From positions 14,888,001 to 14,952,000 of the forward strand of contig NC_073359.2 in the NCBI RefSeq assembly GCF_027580225.2: a DNA stretch of 64,000 bases. The letters are read 5' to 3'. The position numbers and the translations under genes are program-made. Shown here one piece after another: positions 48,491 through 62,696 of the stretch. Positions within the stretch are counted from its first letter, which is position 1. The number at the start of each line of letters is the position of its first letter. Under the pieces are notes generated by a model. That model had not been told where the DNA came from, did not search any database, and saw only the letters and a program-made list of their open reading frames with translations. The stretch is from Misgurnus anguillicaudatus (Eukaryota; Chordata; Actinopteri; Cypriniformes; Cobitidae).

Positions 48491-51400
48491 TGCAAAAGTG
48501 ACCAAATGTGCCTAAAATGCTCACGGGGGATGCATATGATGAAACAAGCTGTTTTAAAGCATATCTAGCTCAGAAAAGCGTTTCTGAGTGATTTGTGCAT
48601 ATTTCAAGTGGCAATGTAACTTTTCATGCAAAAGTGACCAAATGTGCCTAAAATGCTCACGGGAGCATGCATATGATGAAACAAGCTGTGTTAAAGCATA
48701 TCTAGCTCAGAAAAGCGTTTCTGAGTGATTTTTGCATATTTCAAGTGGCAATGTAACTTTTTATGCAAAAGTGACCAAATGTGCCTAAAATGCTCACGGG
48801 AGCATGCATATGATAAAACAAGCTGTTTTAAAGCATATCTAGCTCAGAAAAGCGTTTCTGAGGGATTTTTGCATATTTCAAGTGGCAATGTAACTTTTTA
48901 TGCAAAAGTGACCAAATGTGCCTAAAATGCTCACGGGAGCATGCATATGATGAAACAATCTGTTTAAAAGCATATCTAGCTCAGAAAAGCTTTTCTGAGT
49001 GATTTTTGCATATTTCAAGTGGCAATGTAACTTTTCATGCAAAAGTGACCAAATGTGCCTAAAATGCTCACGGGAGCATGCATATGATGAAACAAGCTGT
49101 TTTAAAGCATATCTAGCTCAGAAAAGCGTTTCTGAGTGAAAATTGCATATTTCAAGTGGCAATGTAAATTTTCATGAAAAAGTGACCAAATGTGCCTAAA
49201 ATGATCACAGGAGCATGCATATGATGAAACTAGCTGTCTTAAAGCATATCTACCTCAGAAAAGCGTTTCTGAGGGATTTGTGCATATTTCCAGTGGCAAA
49301 TGTAACTTTTCATGTAAAAGTGACCAAATGTGCCTAAAATGCTCACGGGAGCATGCATATGATGAAACAAGCTGTTTTAAAGCATATCTGGCTCAGAAAA
49401 GTGTTTCTGAGTGAGAATTGCATTTTTCAAGTGGCAATGTAACTTTTCATGAAAAAGTGACCAAATATGACTAAAATGCTCACGGGAACATGCATATGAT
49501 GAAATTAGCTGTTTTAAAGCATATCTAGCTCAGAAAAGCGTTTCTGAGTGATTTGTGCATAATTCAAGTGGCAATGTAACTTTTCATGCAAAAGTAACCA
49601 AATGTGCCTACAATGCTCACGGGAGCATGGATATGATAAAATAATCTGTTTTAAAGCATATCTAGCTCAGAAAAGCGTTTCTGAGTGATTTGTGCATATT
49701 TCAAGTGGCAATGTAACTTTTCATGCAAAAGTGACCAAATGTGCCTAAAATGCTCACGGGAGCATGTATATGATGAAACTAGCTGTTTTAAAGCATATCT
49801 AGCTCAGAAAAGCGTTTCTGAGTGATTTGTGCATATTTTAAGTGGCAATGTAACTTTTCATGCAAAAGTGACCAAATGTGCCTAAAATGCTCACGGGGGC
49901 ATGCATATGATGAAACAAGCTGTTTTAAAGCATATCTAGCTCAGAAAAGCGTTTCTGAGTGATTTGTGCATAATTCAAGTGGCAATGTAACTTTTCATGC
50001 AAAAGTGACCAAATGTGCCTAAAATGCTCACGGGAGCATGTATATGATGAAACTAGCTGTTTTAAAGCATATCTTGCTCAGAAAAGCGTTTCTGAGGGAT
50101 TTGTGCATATTTCCAGTGGCAAATGTAACTTTTCATGTAAAAGTGACCAAATGTGCCTAAAATGCTCACGGGAGCATGCATATGATGAAACAAGCTGTTT
50201 TAAAGCATATCTAGCTCAGAAAAGTGTTTCTGAGTGAGAATTGCATATTTCAAGTGGCAATGTAACTTTTCATGCAAAAGTGACCAAATGTGCCCAAAAT
50301 GCTTACAGCAGCATGCATATGATGAAACTAGCTGTTTTAAAGCATATCTAGCTCAGAAAAGTGTTTTTGAGTGATTTGTGCATATTTCAAGTGGCAATGT
50401 AACTTTTCATGCAAAAGTGACCAAATGTGCCTAAAATGCTCAGGGGAGCATGCATATGATGAAACAAGCTGTTTTAAAGCATACCTAGCTCAGAGAAGCG
50501 TTTCTGAGTGAGAATTGCATATTTCAAGTGGCAATGTAACTTTTCATGCAAAAGTGACGAAATGTGCCTAAAATGCTCACAGGAGCATGCATATGATGAA
50601 ACTAGCTGTTTTAAAGCATATCTAGCACAGAAAAGCGTTTCTGAGTGATTTGTGCATATTTCAAGTGGCAATGTAACTTTTCATGCAAAAGTGACCAAAT
50701 GTGCCTAAAATGCTCACGGGAGCATGCATATGATGAAATTAGCTGTTTTAAAGCATATCTAGCCCAGAAAAGCGTTTCTGAGTGATTTGTGCATATTTCA
50801 AGTGGCAATGTAACTTTTCATGCAAAAGTGACCAAATGTGCCTAAAATGCTCACAGGAGCATGCATAGATGAAACTAGCTGTTTTAAAGCATATCTAGCT
50901 CAGATAAGCGTTTCTGAGTGATTTGTGCATATTTCAAGTGGCAATGTAACTTTTCATGCAAAAGTGACCAAATGTGCCTAAAATGCTCACGGGAGCATGA
51001 ATATGATGAAACAAGCTGTTTTAAAGCATATCTAGCTCAGAAAAGCGTTTCTGAGTGATTTGTGCATATTTCAAGTGGCAATGTAACTTTTTATGCAAAA
51101 GTGACCAAATGTGCCTAAAATGATCACAGGAGCATGCATATGATGAAACTAGCTGTCTTAAAGCATATCTACCTCAGAAAAGCGTTTCTGAGGGATTTGT
51201 GCATATTTCCAGTGGCAAATGTAACTTTTCATGTAAAAGTGACCAAATGTGCCTAAAATGCTCACGGGAGCATGCATATGATGAAACAAGCTGTTTTAAA
51301 GCATATCTGGCTCAGAAAAGTGTTTCTGAGTGAGAATTGCATTTTTCAAGTGGCAATGTAACTTTTCATGAAAAAGTGACCAAATATGACTAAAATGCTC

Positions 51401-52895
51401 ACGGGAACATGCATATGATGAAATTAGCTGTTTTAAAGCATATCTAGCTCAGAAAAGCGTTTCTGAGTGATTTGTGCATAATTCAAGTGGCAATGTAACT
51501 TTTCATGCAAAAGTAACCAAATGTGCCTACAATGCTCACGGGAGCATGGATATGATAAAATAATCTGTTTTAAAGCATATCTAGCTCAGAAAAGCGTTTC
51601 TGAGTGATTTGTGCATATTTCAAGTGGCAATGTAACTTTTCATGCAAAAGTGACCAAATGTGCCTAAAATGCTCACGGGAGCATGTATATGATGAAACTA
51701 GCTGTTTTAAAGCATATCTAGCTCAGAAAAGCGTTTCTGAGTGATTTGTGCATATTTTAAGTGGCAATGTAACTTTTCATGCAAAAGTGACCAAATGTGC
51801 CTAAAATGCTCACGGGGGCATGCATATGATGAAACAAGCTGTTTTAAAGCATATCTAGCTCAGAAAAGCGTTTCTGAGTGATTTGTGCATATTTCAAGTG
51901 GCAATGTAACTTTTCATGCAAAAGTAACCAAATGTGCCTACAATGCTCACGGGAGCATGGATATGATAAAATAATCTGTTTTAAAGCATATCTAGCTCAG
52001 AAAAGCGTTTTTGAGTGATTTGTGCATATTTCAAGTGGCAATGTAACTTTTCATGCAAAAGTGACCAAATGTGCCTAAAATGCTCACGGGAGCATGCATA
52101 TGATGAAACAAGCTGTTTTAAAGCATATCTAGCTCAGAAAAGCGTTTCTGAGTGAAAATTGCATATTTTAAGTGGCAATGTAACTTTTCATGCAAAAGTG
52201 ACCAAATGTGCCTAAAATGCTCACGGGGGATGCATATGATGAAACAAGCTGTTTTAAAGCATATCTAGCTCAGAAAAGCGTTTCTGAGTGATTTGTGCAT
52301 ATTTCAAGTGGCAATGTAACTTTTCATGCAAAAGTGACCAAATGTGCCTAAAATGCTCACGGGAGCATGCATATGATGAAACAAGCTGTGTTAAAGCATA
52401 TCTAGCTCAGAAAAGCGTTTCTGAGTGATTTTTGCATATTTCAAGTGGCAATGTAACTTTTTATGCAAAAGTGACCAAATGTGCCTAAAATGCTCACGGG
52501 AGCATGCATATGATAAAACAAGCTGTTTTAAAGCATATCTAGCTCAGAAAAGCGTTTCTGAGGGATTTTTGCATATTTCAAGTGGCAATGTAACTTTTTA
52601 TGCAAAAGTGACCAAATGTGCCTAAAATGCTCACGGGAGCATGCATATGATGAAACAATCTGTTTAAAAGCATATCTAGCTCAGAAAAGCTTTTCTGAGT
52701 GATTTTTGCATATTTCAAGTGGCAATGTAACTTTTCATGCAAAAGTGACCAAATGTGCCTAAAATGCTCACGGGAGCATGCATATGATGAAACAAGCTGT
52801 TTTAAAGCATATCTAGCTCAGAAAAGCGTTTCTGAGTGAAAATTGCATATTTCAAGTGGCAATGTAAATTTTCATGAAAAAGTGACCAAATGTGC
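46345..52895 (+). repeat. 3.70-kb offset direct repeat
   Basis: 46345 to about 49195 matches 50048 to about 52895 at an offset of 3700-3703 bp (27 monomers). Private markers GCATATCTTGCTCAG, AATATGACTAAAATG and GTGCATAATTCAAG recur in the same order. Confidence 0.75.
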
Positions 52896-54408
52896 CTAAA
52901 ATGCTCACGGGAACATGCATATGATGAAATTAGCTGTTTTAAAGCATATCTAGCTCAGAAAAGCGTTTCTGAGTGATTTGTGCATAATTCAAGTGGCAAT
53001 GTAACTTTTCATGCAAAAGTAACCAAATGTGCCTACAATGCTCACGGGAGCATGGATATGATAAAATAATCTGTTTTAAAGCATATCTAGCTCAGAAAAG
53101 CGTTTCTGAGTGATTTGTGCATATTTCAAGTGGCAATGTAACTTTTCATGCAAAAGTGACCAAATGTGCCTAAAATGCTCACGGGAGCATGTATATGATG
53201 AAACTAGCTGTTTTAAAGCATATCTAGCTCAGAAAAGCGTTTCTGAGTGATTTGTGCATATTTTAAGTGGCAATGTAACTTTTCATGCAAAAGTGACCAA
53301 ATGTGCCTAAAATGCTCACGGGGGCATGCATATGATGAAACAAGCTGTTTTAAAGCATATCTAGCTCAGAAAAGCGTTTCTGAGTGATTTGTGCATATTT
53401 CAAGTGGCAATGTAACTTTTCATGCAAAAGTAACCAAATGTGCCTACAATGCTCACGGGAGCATGGATATGATAAAATAATCTGTTTTAAAGCATATCTA
53501 GCTCAGAAAAGCTTTTTTGAGTGATTTGTGCATATTTCAAGTGGCAATGTAACTTTTCATGCAAAAGTGATCAAATGTGCCTAAAATGCTCACGGGAGCA
53601 TGCATATGATGAAACAAGCTGTTTTAAAGCATATCTAGCTCAGAAAAGCGTTTCTGAGTGAAAATTGCATATTTTAAGTGGCAATGTAACTTTTCATGCA
53701 AAAGTGACCAAATGTGCCTAAAATGCTCACGGGGGATGCATATGATGAAACAAGCTGTTTTAAAGCATATCTAGCTCAGAAAAGCGTTTCTGAGTGATTT
53801 GTGCATATTTCAAGTGGCAATGTAACTTTTCATGCAAAAGTGACCAAATGTGCCTAAAATGCTCACGGGAGCATGCATATGATGAAACAAGCTGTGTTAA
53901 AGCATATCTAGCTCAGAAAAGCGTTTCTGAGTGATTTTTGCATATTTCAAGTGGCAATGTAACTTTTTATGCAAAAGTGACCAAATGTGCCTAAAATGCT
54001 CACGGGAGCATGCATATGATAAAACAAGCTGTTTTAAAGCATATCTAGCTCAGAAAAGCGTTTCTGAGGGATTTTTGCATATTTCAAGTGGCAATGTAAC
54101 TTTTTATGCAAAAGTGACCAAATGTGCCTAAAATGCTCACGGGAGCATGCATATGATGAAACAATCTGTTTAAAAGCATATCTAGCTCAGAAAAGCTTTT
54201 CTGAGTGATTTTTGCATATTTCAAGTGGCAATGTAACTTTTCATGCAAAAGTGACCAAATGTGCCTAAAATGCTCACGGGAGCATGCATATGATGAAACA
54301 AGCTGTTTTAAAGCATATCTAGCTCAGAAAAGCGTTTCTGAGTGAAAATTGCATATTTCAAGTGGCAATGTAAATTTTCATGAAAAAGTGACCAAATGTG
54401 CCTAAAAT
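51397..54408 (+). repeat. Tandem 11-mer higher-order repeat (2 x 1506 bp)
   Basis: The segment starting GCTCACGGGAACATGC at 51397 restarts at 52903, and following landmarks keep an offset of 1506 bp (eleven monomers). At about 54409 the array resumes with the GATCACAGGAGC monomer found after 49195. Confidence 0.8.
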
Positions 54409-55909
54409 GATCACAGGAGCATGCATATGATGAAACTAGCTGTCTTAAAGCATATCTACCTCAGAAAAGCGTTTCTGAGGGATTTGTGCATATTTCCAGT
54501 GGCAAATGTAACTTTTCATGTAAAAGTGACCAAATGTGCCTAAAATGCTCACGGGAGCATGCATATGATGAAACAAGCTGTTTTAAAGCATATCTAGCTC
54601 AGAAAAGTGTTTCTGAGTGAGAATTGCATATTTCAAGTGGCAATGTAACTTTTCATGCAAAAGTGACCAAATATGACTAAAATGCTCATGGGAACATGCA
54701 TAAGATGAAATTAGCTGTTTTAAAGCATATCTATCTCAGAAAAGCGTTTCTGAGTGATTTGTGCATATTTCAAGTGGCAATGTAACTTTTCATGCAAAAG
54801 TAACCAAATGTGCCTACAATGCTCACGGGAGCATGGATATGATAAAATAATCTGTTTTAAAGCATATCTAGCTCAGAAAAGCGTTTCTGAGTGATTTGTG
54901 CATATTTCAAGTGGCAATGTAACTTTTCATGCAAAAGTGACCAAATGTGCCTAAAATGCTCATGGGGGCATACATATGATGAAACAAGTTGTTTTAAAGC
55001 ATATCTAGCTCAGAAAAGCGTTTCTGAGTGATTTGTGCATATTTCAAGTGGCAATGTAACTTTTCATGCAAAAGTGACCAAATGTGCCTAAAATGCTCAG
55101 GGGAGCATGCATATGATGAAACAAGCTGTTTTAAAGCATATCTAGCTCAGAAAAGCGTTTCTGAGTGATTTTTGCATATTTCAAGTGGCAATGTAACATT
55201 TTATGCAAAAGTGACTAAATGTGCCTAAAATGCTCACGGGAGCATGCATATGATGAAACAATCTGTTTTAAAGAATATCTAGCTCAGAAATGCGTTTCTG
55301 AGTGATTTTTGCATATTTCAAGTGGCAATGTAACTTTTCATGCAAAAGTGACCAAATGTGCCTAAAATGCTCACGGGAGCATGTATATGATGAAACTAGC
55401 TGTTTTAAAGCATATCTAGCTCAGAAAAGCGTTTCTGAGTGATTTGTGCATATTTTAAGTGGCAATGTAACTTTTCATGCAAAACTGACCACATGTGCCT
55501 AAAATGCTCACGGGGGCATGCATATGATGAAACAAGCTGTTTTAAAGCATATCTAGCTCAGAAAAGCGTTTCTGAGTGATTTGTGCATATTTCAAGTGGC
55601 AATGTAACTTTTCATGCAAAAGTGACCAAATGTGCCTAAAATGCTCACGGGAGCATGCATATGATGAAACAAGCTGTGTTAAAGCATATCTAGCTCAGAA
55701 AAGCGTTTCTGAGTGATTTTTGCATATTTCAAGTGGCAATGTAACTTTTCATGCCAAAGTGACCAAATGTGCCTAAAATGCTCACGGGGGCATGCATATG
55801 ATGAAACAAGCTGTTTTAAAGCATATCTAGCTCAGAAAAGCGTTTCCGAGTGATTTGTGCATATTTCAAGTGGCAATGTAACTTTTCATGCAAAAGTGAC
55901 CAAATGTGC

Positions 55910-55913
55910 CTAA
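55910..55913. other. Unoccupied paralogue of the 1.36-kb insertion site
   Basis: The monomer carrying the private variant GCGTTTCCGAG continues uninterrupted through GTGCCTAAAATGCTCACAGGG, exactly the sequence split by the element at 35761/37125. A second unoccupied version is at 32339-32342. CTAA is present once in each. Confidence 0.85.
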
Positions 55914-57859
55914 AATGCTCACAGGGCATGCATATGATGAAACAAGCTGTTTTAAAGCATATCTAGCTCAGAGAAGCGTTTCTGAGTGAGAATTGCATAT
56001 TTCAAGTGGCAATGTAACTTTTCATGCAAAAGTGACGAAATGTGCCTAAAATGCTCACAGGAGCATGCATATGATGAAACTAGCTGTTTTAAAGCATATC
56101 TAGCACAGAAAAGCGTTTCTGAGTGATTTGTGCATATTTCAAGTGGCAATGTAACTTTTCATGCAAAAGTGACCAAATGTGCCTAAAATGCTCACGGGAG
56201 CATGCATATGATGAAATTAGCTGTTTTAAAGCATATCTAGCCCAGAAAAGCGTTTCTGAGTGATTTGTGCATATTTCAAGTGGCAATGTAACTTTTCATG
56301 CAAAAGTGACAAAATGTGCCTAAAATGCTCACAGGAGCATGCATAGATGAAACTAGCTGTTTTAAAGCATATCTAGCTCAGAAAAGCGTTTCTGAGTGAT
56401 TTGTGCATATTTCAAGTGGCAATGTAACTTTTCATGCAAAAGTGACCAAATGTGCCTAAAATGCTCACGGGAGCATGCATATGATGAAACAAGCTGTTTT
56501 AAAGCATATCTAGCTCAGAAAAGCGTTTCTGAGTAATTTGTGCATATTTCAAGTGGCAATGTAACTTTTCATGCAAAAGTGACCAAATGTGCCTAAAATG
56601 CTCACGGGAGCATGCATATGATGAAATTAGCTGTTTTAAAGCATATCTAGCCCAGAAAAGCGTTTCTGAGTGATTTGTGCATATTTCAAGTGGCAATGTA
56701 ACTTTTCATGCAAAAGTGACCAAATGGGCCTAAAATGCTCAGGGGAGCATGCATATGATGAAACAAGCTGTTTTAAAGCATATCTAGCTCAGAAAAGCGT
56801 TTCTGAGTGATTTGTGCATATTTCAAGTGGCAATGTAACTTTTCATGCAAAAGTGACCAAATGTGCCTAAAATGCTCATGGGGGCATGCATATGATGAAA
56901 CAAGTTGTTTTAAAGCATATCTAGCACAGAAAAGCGTTTCTGAGTGATTTGTGCATATTTCAAGTGGCAATGTAACTTTTCATGCAAAAGTGATCAAATG
57001 TGCCTAAAATGCTCACGGGAGCATGCATATGATGAAATTAGCTGTTTTAAAGCATATCTAGCCCAGAAAAGCGTTTCTGAGTGATTTGTGCATATTTCAA
57101 GTGGCAATGTAACTTTTCATGCAAAAGTGACCAAATGTGCCTAAAATGCTCACAGGAGCATGCATAGATGAAACTAGCTGTTTTAAAGCATATCTAGCTC
57201 AGATAAGCGTTTCTGAGTGATTTGTGCATATTTCAAGTGGCAATGTAACTTTTCATGCAAAAGTGACCAAATGTGCCTAAAATGCTCACGGGAGCATGCA
57301 TATGATGAAACAAGCTGTTTTAAAGCATATCTAGCTCAGAAAAGCGTTTCTGAGTGATTTGTGCATATTTCAAGTGGCAATGTAACTTTTCATGCAAAAG
57401 TGACCAAATGTGCCTAAAATGCTCACGGGAGCATGCATATGATGAAATTAGCTGTTTTAAAGCATATCTAGCCCAGAAAAGCGTTTCTGAGTGATTTGTG
57501 CATATTTCAAGTGGCAATGTAACTTTTCATGCAAAAGTGACCAAATGTGCCTAAAATGCTCAGGGGAGCATGCATATGATGAAACAAGCTGTTTTAAAGC
57601 ATATCTAGCTCAGAAAAGCGTTTCTGAGTGAGAATTGCATATTTCAAGTGGCAATGTAACTTTTCATGCAAAAGTGACCAAATGTGCCTAAAATGCTCAC
57701 AGGAGCATGCATATGATGAAATTAGCTGTTTTAAAGCATATCTAGCCCAGAAAAGCATTTCTGAGTGATTTGTGCATGTTTCAAGTGGCAATGTAACTTT
57801 TCATGCAAAAGTGACCAAATGTGCCTACAATGCTCACGGGAGCATGCATATGATGAAAC

Positions 57860-60800
57860 GCTTAGGTTACTCACGTAACCCCGGTTCCCTGAAGGGAACG
57901 AAGCATTGCGTCAGTTAGCTGACGCTATGGGGGAAACTCCTGTTTACTCCGTGACTGAAGCCTATTGGTTAACGTCTGTACAACGTCTGCGCGCGGGATG
58001 CACACGTCCTTATATAAGCGCGGTTCAAGCGTCAGGAGCTCATTATTATTCGACTAAAGCGCGCAGCCGAATAACACTCGCTGCGTAGACGTTTGTAGCA
58101 CTGCAAGTGACGCAATGCTTCGTTCCCGTTATTTCAGGGAACCGGGGTTACTTGAGTAACCTAAGCGTTCCCTTTCAATATGGTTCACTTCGCATTGCGT
58201 CAGTTAGCTGACGCTATGGGGGAACGTAATCCCATCACGCTGTGCATACACAACGTACTGAAGTGCCTTACCGGAGAGACACTGCATGTGGCCCCATACC
58301 CGGCATATTCACAGCTTTAAAGCAAATGTGTAAGCACCATATAAAATGTTGACGCGCACACAGTGGGGTTTTAATGCACCGGGGGCACATAACATAGCAC
58401 AAGACGGCGAGATACCGAGCGCGCCGCGGGTGTGCGAGATAAGTAAATTCAGAGTCACGTTGGTGAGCTCGCTGAGCGCACCGTGGTGTACACATGAAAC
58501 GCATGAGCGTGCATGATTGAGCCGAGAGAACCTGCGCTCGTAGGGCAGGGACGTCTAAGCTCTACAATCTGACAACGTAGACGGCGAAGACCAGCCGGCC
58601 GTGTAGCAGATATCAAATATACCCCTGTAGACCAAGTCCATGAAAAAGCCAAACTCTCACAGAGTGGGCTCTATATAGGACTTAGCTCATAGAGGGGCGT
58701 GAGCCAGTGCGATGGTTTCAACGATCCATCTAAATAACCACTGTAAGCAACAGACATACGTAGTGAGTGATCTGCGAAGCTCAGACATACGTAGTGAGTG
58801 ATCTGCGAAGCTCACGAACGGCCGATCTGACTATAATAAGCGGCAGAACGGTTCGTAGCGTGGGATTATACAGATACCACAATAGTGTGAACCCAGGTGC
58901 GCCCTCGAGCGCATCGGGATGCATATAGGTAGTATTATAGTGCACAGATCGGTGAGCTTCCAAGCCGCCGTAAATGTGTATTGCCTATAAATTGCACGGG
59001 CACAGGTGAGCACTTGAGTACATCGTGAATGCATATAGATGAATCAGAGTGTTATAATGCACAGGCCGGCAAGATTCTCAAGCGCGCCGTCATGTGTTCT
59101 GATAATAAGTTGTGCGCACACGGGTGAACCCTTCAGTGCACCGTGAATGCGTATAGATAAATCAGTGCACAGAACGCGCCGTGAATGTGTACAGATATGA
59201 TTGATGAACGTAACGGTTGGCACCCAATGCACCGTGAACGTACACAGATGAACAACAATGTATGTATGTGTCACAGCCGTGTATACAGATGAGCTTTTCC
59301 GAGCGCATCTTTAGTGTATACCGAAATGTTATAGCGTGCATATGTGAGCTTCTCTAAGCGCACGGTGGACGCATATAATTAAAACCCATATCGTGCATAC
59401 AGGTGAGCTCACGCGGCACACCTTCAATGCAACAATCTCAGTAGTGCGTGAAGCAGGGATGTCGAAGCTGTAAACTGACAACGTGGACGGCGGGGGCCAG
59501 CCGGCCGTGTCACAAATGTCAAATGAGAAACTTCTAAGACCATGCCCGAGGATCTAATCCATACATGGAGTAGACTTCATTGTCACGGGAGGTGATAACG
59601 TCAACGATCCATAAATAACCTGTATTGACAGGTGCGCTAGTGAGTGATCTGTTACGCAGATGAACAGCTGATCGTCTGATGTACGTCAGACGTATCTGTC
59701 ATACAGGACCTTGGTCAGTTCCAGAGCACTGCGCCTCGGGCACCATCCGCATCTGAGAAATGACAGGCTTATGAATAAAGTGAATGATCGGTCATAAAAC
59801 CGTGGTTCGCTGTTATCACCGCCACATATATATACGCAGGGGGAGAAAGCCGCCGGGCACGAGCCTCTGTAGTGAGGAGAAAGCTGTTCCATCTAAAATT
59901 CGCGGGGGGTAGACTTTCGCTGTAACTAGACAGAATAGATCAGACTTTGCATAAGGACGCCTCGCGAAAGGGGTCATAGCAGCTCGTGTCAACGTGTTAT
60001 AAGGCACGTAACGTAAGTCGTGTCCCACGGATGCAATCTCCGCACGCCCATCGTAACGGGTTAATATGTCTGCATCTTGGTAGTTTAAGCACAAGATGAG
60101 TATCACTCTGATTGAACATAGCTTATAAAGCGATGCAATGAGTTTATAAAGGAGATGACTCGCCAGCTTGTACAGGGGGCGAGATCTCAGTCTGGTTCGG
60201 TAAATAATGAAACCACCGTAGTTTGCCCGACCGCATTATCACAATAACACGGTCGAGAGTGCTGCAGTGCTAAAATCATCCCCTTAATGGACCGTATGTA
60301 CAGTACAAGGTGATTGATATGAGACAAACGGGCGTTCCACGTGCCAAAGGCTGATTGCCGTTGTAAAGCGTGTTCAACCCACAGCAGATGCTGGCGATTT
60401 CGTAATGGTAGCACTTCATGCAGCCGTGTGTAACTTAAGCATAAGCTTCCCGGCCGTCAGCTCGGGGCGGGACCTTTGCTTAGTCAAACTGAAGTGGACT
60501 TATGAACAGAATGCTACGATATTCAGCTTTCTGAGGCTCGTTAGAGGGGTACGTGAGCCCGTCTTAAACGAGATGCCGCGCGTCTGACTGTGCGCGCGCT
60601 TTTAACTTTGAAACTTATTGTGGCGGGTAGCAAGCTCACTTGAGGTTGATATTACCCTTAATATCTCTGAGTATTGGAGCGGAGCGGAGCGGAGTTGTGA
60701 GCGTCTTCGGATCAGCTATATGGCCGAAAAACATCATAAACCTCTTGGCTGTAAGCCTTTGAGTAGCCGTCCGGAGAGGGCGCGATTCAAACGCTTGGAG

Positions 60801-62696
60801 CATTGCAAAAGTCTGAGGCTGCCGTCCCTCTAGGAAGAGAGAATGACAGCCGTAAGACCGTGCTCGTTTGCGTCGTCAGCATCGTAGCGGAGAAACTGAG
60901 GTGGGCTGCGAGCGAATTTGGCAGAAAGGTGTTAGAGACACCGTACAGCCGTGGGGTGTCAATACACAGTATATGGCCAAACCAGCTTTTTTTTTTCGGC
61001 AAGCGTCGATAGAATTATGGACAGCAGGCCGTGTGTGCGTATTACTGATTGCTTGCAGAGCAGTATGTCTAGGTGGTTTAATGTCAGACTGAACTCATCG
61101 CAGAGAGGAAGTCTGCCGTGAGGCCCGCGGTTTTGCCGTTTATTAAAAGGGCAGAAAAACCGGGTATATAAGAATGTACCAATATTCAGCGCACTGATAT
61201 AGGACGGGACTGAATAAAGGGAGGTATTCGGGCCTCAGTATATTAAACAAGTTCGTTCTGCCTCTGATTCCGTCTAAACCAGAGAGCTCTCCGAAGTGAG
61301 ATAGACTCAGGCCGGTAAAGCTCTATAATAAGTGTTTTAGCGCTCCAATAGAGGCGTGTCCGCATTATCGAGCAGACGAATAAGATTGCGCCAATCCAGG
61401 GGGGAGGGGCATGAAGCTCTGTATAGACGAATAGTGAGCCGGTTAGCTCTTATAATGAGTGTTCTAGGTGCTCCAATAGCAGCAAATCCGCCCTATCGAG
61501 CAGACGAATGAGATCGCTCCGCTCCAGGAGGGGAGGGGCATGAAGCTCTGTAATCGTTGAACACTAGACAGCTGCATTTAGAGGCAGCGAGCCGTAAGAC
61601 CGCGTGCTAACTACGCCGTTAAGAGACCTCACTACTGCGGGGATAGGAGGGAGGGACTCCACGAGCGTGGAGCACGAGTGGCTGTGCTATGACAGGGAAC
61701 AGGGGCAGACCCGCCCGTGTTTGCTTGTCATATGCATCTTTCTTGTTTTACGGTTTCCCCGCTTGTTCATATCAACAAGAGAGGAATGGCAGAGGGGAGC
61801 AGCAACACAGACAGAACAGCCATGCGTCGTATGAACGGTATCACCCGATGCACTCGGGGGGTTCATATGCACTCGGGGGATTCATATATGTGCCAGAGAT
61901 CTCGCCACTGAATGTGAGAGGAGCGAAGGGACTCTGTAAGCATGAACGGTTGCGATGTGACAGAACACAGGGGGGGTTAGTCCGTGTGTGCTTGTCTATG
62001 CATCCATATAGTCTCATGGCTCGCCGTGTGTTCATCCCGGCGAGAGAGGAACAGCAGGGGGAGCACGAAACATGGATAGGACAACCGAAGCATATAAGCG
62101 CGGTCCCAGCGTGGGAGGTGCCAGACCGGTGACGGGCTCGGGGGAAATTCATAGCAGGGAGGCTCACTCAAGCCGCTGTGCTGGACGCTATTACAACAGC
62201 GCCTGCTCTTTTAGCTTATTGCTTTACATTCAAAATATTGATCTTACCGGGCGGCCGCAGGAGAGACCTCGTCAGGCATGTGTCCGCTGCACAGGGCTCG
62301 TACCACGGCAAGCGAAGCCTATCTTCGGTTCTCGGCCGGAAAGCGGCAGGGGAAGATGCTAGACCTGGATTCTGCTGTCTTCGGTTCTCAGCCGGAAAAT
62401 GGCAGGGGAAGACGCTAGGCCTGGACTCCGCTGCAGGGCTTTGTTCGACGGCGAGGTAAGCCTTCTTCTTCTTCGGAGCAGCGAGAGGTTCACGCTGAAG
62501 GAGAAATTAATGAGCTCCTGACGCTTGAACCGCGCTTATATAAGGACGTGTGCATCCCGCGCGCGGGTTCAAACGTCATTGGTCTGTACTTTGTACAGAC
62601 GTTAACCAATAGGCTTCAGTCATGGAGTTAACAGGAGTTTCCCCCATAGCGTCAGCTAACTGACGCAATGCGAAGTGAACCGTATTGAAAGGGAAC
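57860..62696 (+). mobile_element. Composite inverted-repeat element, copy 3
   Basis: Same orientation and same monomer junction as copies 1 and 2. The short part is 57860-58166 and the long part 58167-62696. It is the most altered: the left arm lost ATAAC near 57890 and the CCAAT/GTACAGAC segment near 57985, 318 bp equivalent to 8521-8838 are missing at 61055/61056, and there is a 31-bp tandem duplication at about 58751 and a 19-bp one at 61850. It keeps both 128-bp units. The right arm (62508-62671) is intact with CTTATATAAGG. Confidence 0.85.
59826..59834. repeat. (AT)n microsatellite, copy 3
   Basis: 9 bp of alternating AT, orthologous to 7273-7293 and 17195-17209. Confidence 0.9.

Larger units (their letters stand above)
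44396..57859 (+). repeat. 137-bp satellite, block V
   Basis: About 98 monomers. It contains the end of the 7.25-kb duplication, a 3.70-kb offset repeat, an 11-mer tandem repeat and, at its right end, monomers matching 32.3-34.8 kb, including an unoccupied version of the 1.36-kb insertion site at 55910. It ends at GATGAAAC (57859), where element copy 3 starts. Confidence 0.95.

Noticed and set aside
22364..57791. Dozens of frames of about 65 codons with near-identical translations on both strands
   Set aside because: Each spans about 1.4 satellite monomers. The unit length is not a multiple of three and the pattern appears on whichever strand lacks stops. These are repeat artefacts.
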